Source: Bacteroidetes bacterium HGW-Bacteroidetes-7 (GTDB taxonomy: Bacteria; Bacteroidota; Bacteroidia; Bacteroidales; UBA932). Taken from it: a DNA stretch of 64,000 nucleotides. The position numbers were made by a program, and so were the translations under genes. Under the pieces are notes generated by a model. The model saw nothing but the letters and a program-made list of their open reading frames with translations, ran no database searches and was not told the origin of the DNA. Positions 60,649-64,000 of the stretch are shown piece after piece (position 1 is the first letter of the stretch; each line of letters begins with the position of its first letter). Where the stretch lies: positions 47,171 through 111,170 of the forward strand of contig PHDA01000004.1 in assembly GCA_002842465.1 (NCBI GenBank), given 5' to 3'.

Positions 60649-63600
60649 ATGTATGTTTCAAAAAACACGTTCTGCCGGTGCTATCGATATGCACTGTCGG
60701 TAATTGCTGTTATTCTGTTCAGCGGAACAGTCACAGCACAGAACATAAGGATTACCGGCAAGGTAACCGACAGGGCTGATCAGCCTCTCATTGGTGTATC
60801 TGTATTGATTGAAGGCACAAGAACCGGAGTGGCCACTGACTTTCAAGGCACTTATTCAATTAATGCACCCACTAATTCAACTTTAGTATTTTCTGCCATA
60901 GGCATGGAGACCCAGAAAATACCCGTTAACAACAGAACCACAATTAATATCGTCATGATCGATGATGCTGTACTACTCGAAGAGCTTGTTGTTGTTGGAT
61001 ATGGAACACAAAAGAAAGAAAATCTTACGGGAGCTGTCTCAACAGTTGATGTAAGCAAAGCGTTAGCCTCGCGACCTATAACTGATGTAGGAAGGGCGTT
61101 ACAAGGATCAACTCCCGGATTAACCATAACAACCACATCGGGAGCGATAGGAGGTAGTCCTAATATTAAGATCAGAGGTATGGTAAGCACAATTAGTGGA
61201 GGTTCGGGAAATCCATTGATTTTGGTTGATAACGTTGAGGTTCCAAATTTATCATACGTTAATCCGGACGATATAGAGAGTATTTCTACCTTAAAAGATG
61301 CCTCTACGACAGCTATTTATGGTGCCAGAGCAGCTTTTGGTGCAATTCTTATCACCACAAAAAAAGGCAGTAAAGACGGTAAGGTAAAAGTTCTTTACTC
61401 TAACAACTTCTCATGGTCTGCTCCGACAAAGGTACCTGAGCACACACGTGGTGATTTAAATTTGCAGTACTCTTATGATCAGATGAACGCTCTTAAGACC
61501 ACTCCTACCTGGGAGTACGGTCAGGTAGGCTATTACTATAATCCTGATGTTATTCAGAAGACGAAACAGTGGATAGACACATACGGAGATGGTAAAGCGT
61601 TGGGCAGAGAGATGGTAGAGGGAAGAGACTTTGATTATAGGGCAAGTGGTGGCACCTATTTTTACAGGCCATGGGACATTTATGACATTTACTATAAATC
61701 CTGTACTCCCCAGCACAATCAAAACATCAGCATTAGCGGAGGCACAGAAAAGTCTCAGTATAATCTATCTGCAGGATATGTAAATCAGAAAGGTGTTTTA
61801 AAGCTTTTTGATGATTATTACAAAAGGCTTAATACGGCAGGCTCTATTAGTTCAGAGGTAAATAAATGGCTCACTGTAAGAGGTAGTTTTATGTATGCAA
61901 AAACATACGAGGAGACTCCATTTCTATATGCAGGAGCCACCTATGACCCTATGTATTATCTCTATAGATGGCATCAGGTTTACCCTTACGGTACATATAA
62001 TGGAAGCGAATTCAGAGGAGGCGTTAATGACATGAAAGCAGCAAGGCCTGAGGAGTGGGATACATATTACAGCAGATACACTTTAGGAACAACTCTTAAC
62101 ATTGCCAAGGGACTTAAAGCTGACTTTGACTACACTTATGGTCAAACTTTTTCTACTTTACACAGAGTCGGTGGATATATAAAGGGAGTAGACCAGTGGA
62201 GCAGATCTGCAAATCTGTCATTTGATGATGTTACTAAGATTTACACAACCTCTACTTATGACTATGCACAATACACCTCAAGTAAAAATATAAGGAACAC
62301 CTATAATGCTTACGCCACCTATGAGAATAGGTTTAAAAATCATTCGATTAAGGTAATGGCAGGAACAAACATCGAAGATGCAGAGTATATTTACTTATCT
62401 GCCAGAAGAAATGGCGTTTATGACTTTGATAAAGGAGAAGTTAACTTAGCCGGAGGAGACCAGATTGCAACTTCAAACCACTCATGGTGGTCAGTTGCCG
62501 GTGTCTTTGCAAGGGTTAACTATTCATATAAGGATAAGTACCTGGTTGAAGTCAACGGAAGACAAGACGGTTCTTCAAAATTTGGAGATGGCAAAAGATG
62601 GGGTTTCTTTCCATCAGCCTCGGCAGCATGGCGAGTAACAGAAGAGCCTTGGATGAAGTCAATCGATAAGATTGTAAATTCTCTAAAGATCAGGGCCTCT
62701 TATGGAGAGGTCGGAAATCAGGATGTTCCTTTGAATGCTTATATTCCAACCATTTCACTTACCAATCCGGCCTCAACAGGTAATTACTGGTTGGTTAACA
62801 ACAATTTTGTTCCCTACGTATCTGCTTCACCGGCACTTGTCGATCCTAGCTTAACCTGGGAGACAGTATCTACCCTTGATGTTGGACTTGATGCAAGGTT
62901 GTTTAAAGATAAATTTGGAGTTACACTTGATTGGTATAGCAGAAAGACCAAGAATATGCTTTCACCGGGAGAGACCATCCCGTCCACTGTAGGAGCTACA
63001 GCCCCCAGAAGGAATTTTGGTGAGTTAAGAACAAATGGCGTTGAGGTTGCAATCAATTATAACCACACATTTTCTAACGGTCTTCATCTCTCGGTTTCGG
63101 GACAGCTAACAGACTTTAAGACAGTTGTAACAAAATACCCATCAGCCAGCGATCCGAGCAACAGCGCTACCTATTATCAAGGTAAGGTTCTTGGAGAGAT
63201 ATGGGGATACAAAACAGACGGGCTCTTTAAAGACGAGGATTTTGTTTGGGAGAATGGTGTTATTAAACAAACAACATTGCCTAACGGACAATCAAAAAAC
63301 ACTATGGCAGAAGGTATTCCTAATCAATATATTCTTGAATCAGGCCTTTTCAAATACGGCCCCGGTGACGTTAAGTTCAAAGATGTAAACGGAGACGGTG
63401 TTATTGATTATGGAACAAATACAGTTGGTAATTCAGGCGACAGAACAGTTATCGGCAATACGACACCAAGATATCAGTATGGATTCAGGGTAGGTGCTAA
63501 CTGGCAGGGATTTGACGCTGATGTATTTATTCAGGGGGTAGGCAAAAGGAGTATTTGGGCAACAGGAAACATGGTTCTGCCGGGATACTTAGGAGCCGAA

Positions 63601-63978
63601 GCAAATTATTCTCACACAATGGATTACTGGACTCCTGAGAACAGAGATGCCTTCTATCCCAGAGCTTTGGATCATGGACAGACTGCAAAGTGGAACTATG
63701 TTGCAAACGACAGATATTTGCTCAACGCAGCCTATATGAGGATTAAAACCGTAAACATAGGCTATACGATACCAAAGAAGCTTGTTAATATGGCAAATAT
63801 TCAGAGACTTCGTGTTTACTTCAGTGGTGAAAATTTATTTGAGTTTGACAAAATGGGTAATATTCCAATTGACCCTGAACTTGACTGGACAAGCACAACC
63901 TCAAACGATTCCAGATCTTTTGGAAGAAGCTACCCGTACAGAAGGACTGTATCATTTGGAGTACAACTTGAATTTTAA
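60649..63978 (+). CDS. SusC/RagA-type TonB-linked receptor (locus 2)
   Basis: A 1109-residue importer with a signal peptide ending in VTAQN, a CarboxypepD-reg-like domain (RITGKVTDRADQPLIGVSV) and a plug opening with VVVGYGTQKKENLTGAVSTV, the common SusC form, unlike the RAARAV form of locus 1. YVNPDDIESISTLKDASTTA and GARAAFGAILITTKKG follow. Its first residues (MYVSKN) and start context resemble those of the locus 1 SusC. No exact TAnnTTTG box lies in the 217 bp upstream. Confidence 0.95.
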   Translation: MYVSKNTFCRCYRYALSVIAVILFSGTVTAQNIRITGKVTDRADQPLIGVSVLIEGTRTGVATDFQGTYSINAPTNSTLVFSAIGMETQKIPVNNRTTINIVMIDDAVLLEELVVVGYGTQKKENLTGAVSTVDVSKALASRPITDVGRALQGSTPGLTITTTSGAIGGSPNIKIRGMVSTISGGSGNPLILVDNVEVPNLSYVNPDDIESISTLKDASTTAIYGARAAFGAILITTKKGSKDGKVKVLYSNNFSWSAPTKVPEHTRGDLNLQYSYDQMNALKTTPTWEYGQVGYYYNPDVIQKTKQWIDTYGDGKALGREMVEGRDFDYRASGGTYFYRPWDIYDIYYKSCTPQHNQNISISGGTEKSQYNLSAGYVNQKGVLKLFDDYYKRLNTAGSISSEVNKWLTVRGSFMYAKTYEETPFLYAGATYDPMYYLYRWHQVYPYGTYNGSEFRGGVNDMKAARPEEWDTYYSRYTLGTTLNIAKGLKADFDYTYGQTFSTLHRVGGYIKGVDQWSRSANLSFDDVTKIYTTSTYDYAQYTSSKNIRNTYNAYATYENRFKNHSIKVMAGTNIEDAEYIYLSARRNGVYDFDKGEVNLAGGDQIATSNHSWWSVAGVFARVNYSYKDKYLVEVNGRQDGSSKFGDGKRWGFFPSASAAWRVTEEPWMKSIDKIVNSLKIRASYGEVGNQDVPLNAYIPTISLTNPASTGNYWLVNNNFVPYVSASPALVDPSLTWETVSTLDVGLDARLFKDKFGVTLDWYSRKTKNMLSPGETIPSTVGATAPRRNFGELRTNGVEVAINYNHTFSNGLHLSVSGQLTDFKTVVTKYPSASDPSNSATYYQGKVLGEIWGYKTDGLFKDEDFVWENGVIKQTTLPNGQSKNTMAEGIPNQYILESGLFKYGPGDVKFKDVNGDGVIDYGTNTVGNSGDRTVIGNTTPRYQYGFRVGANWQGFDADVFIQGVGKRSIWATGNMVLPGYLGAEANYSHTMDYWTPENRDAFYPRALDHGQTAKWNYVANDRYLLNAAYMRIKTVNIGYTIPKKLVNMANIQRLRVYFSGENLFEFDKMGNIPIDPELDWTSTTSNDSRSFGRSYPYRRTVSFGVQLEF

Positions 63979-63989
63979 TTTAATAAAAG

Positions 63990-64000
63990 ATGAAAAAGAT
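63990..64000 (+). CDS. Start of a probable SusD-like gene, cut by window edge
   Basis: Only ATG AAA AAG AT is visible, 11 bp after the SusC stop. SusC genes are nearly always followed by a SusD gene, so this is likely its start. The identity is inference from position. Confidence 0.5.

Overview
The window is chromosomal DNA from a member of the Bacteroidota, most likely order Bacteroidales. The evidence is the pairs of SusC/SusD-like outer-membrane genes, many lipoproteins with short signal peptides, few Shine-Dalgarno sequences, and repeated matches to the Bacteroidota promoter (TTTG, about 19-20 bp, TAnnTTTG). No rRNA, tRNA, CRISPR array, insertion sequence or phage block was found. Genus cannot be told from the sequence.

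Layout. 1-5233: a minus-strand envelope and stress block. It holds a partial lipoprotein with exact 306-bp Ig-like repeats, an AI-2E family permease, a small unknown protein, a holin-like protein, YtxH, and two paralogous AraC regulators with N-terminal CxxC domains that flank a 52-residue membrane protein. 5185-5693 is gene-free but holds strong RNA hairpins and repeats. 5694-8245: a small ferredoxin, a TPR/LuxR-like membrane regulator and an Mpv17-like protein. 8261-13173: the leucine operon leuA-leuC-leuD-leuB, preceded by a leucine-rich leader peptide and a terminator/antiterminator pair. 13382-15569: Yip1-like protein, GH16 glycosidase, secreted nuclease, YqaE. 15621-19881: panC-panD, a flippase-like membrane protein and a sensor kinase. 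19920-30335: racemase, PfkB kinase, GHL10 lipoprotein, deoxynucleoside kinase, then pcm, MBL hydrolase, lytic transglycosylase, uvrA and a TGS nucleoside kinase. 30360-37564: EnvC and a TPR lipid-envelope protein, an ECF sigma factor with a membrane/barrel partner, GT2, murF. 37610-45543: dut, flippase, patatin-BamA, cyclophilin, MlaF/MlaE-like transporter, kdtA. 45655-48411: a TonB-dependent receptor under an FMN riboswitch. 48741-51674: the rplM-rpsI-rpsB-tsf block. 51718-53835: dusB and lpxK. 54007-64000: a SusC/SusD nutrient-uptake locus and the start of a second one.

The most notable signals are regulatory: (a) an FMN riboswitch whose closing stem contains the ribosome-binding site of a TonB-dependent receptor, which points to flavin uptake across the outer membrane; (b) a classical leucine attenuator in front of leuA; (c) a near-perfect 24-bp palindrome on the promoter between the two CxxC-AraC regulators; (d) two terminator-like hairpins in gene-free DNA at 5399-5641; and (e) several promoters whose position moves the start codon or implies leaderless mRNAs. 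No wholly new multi-gene system can be claimed from sequence alone.
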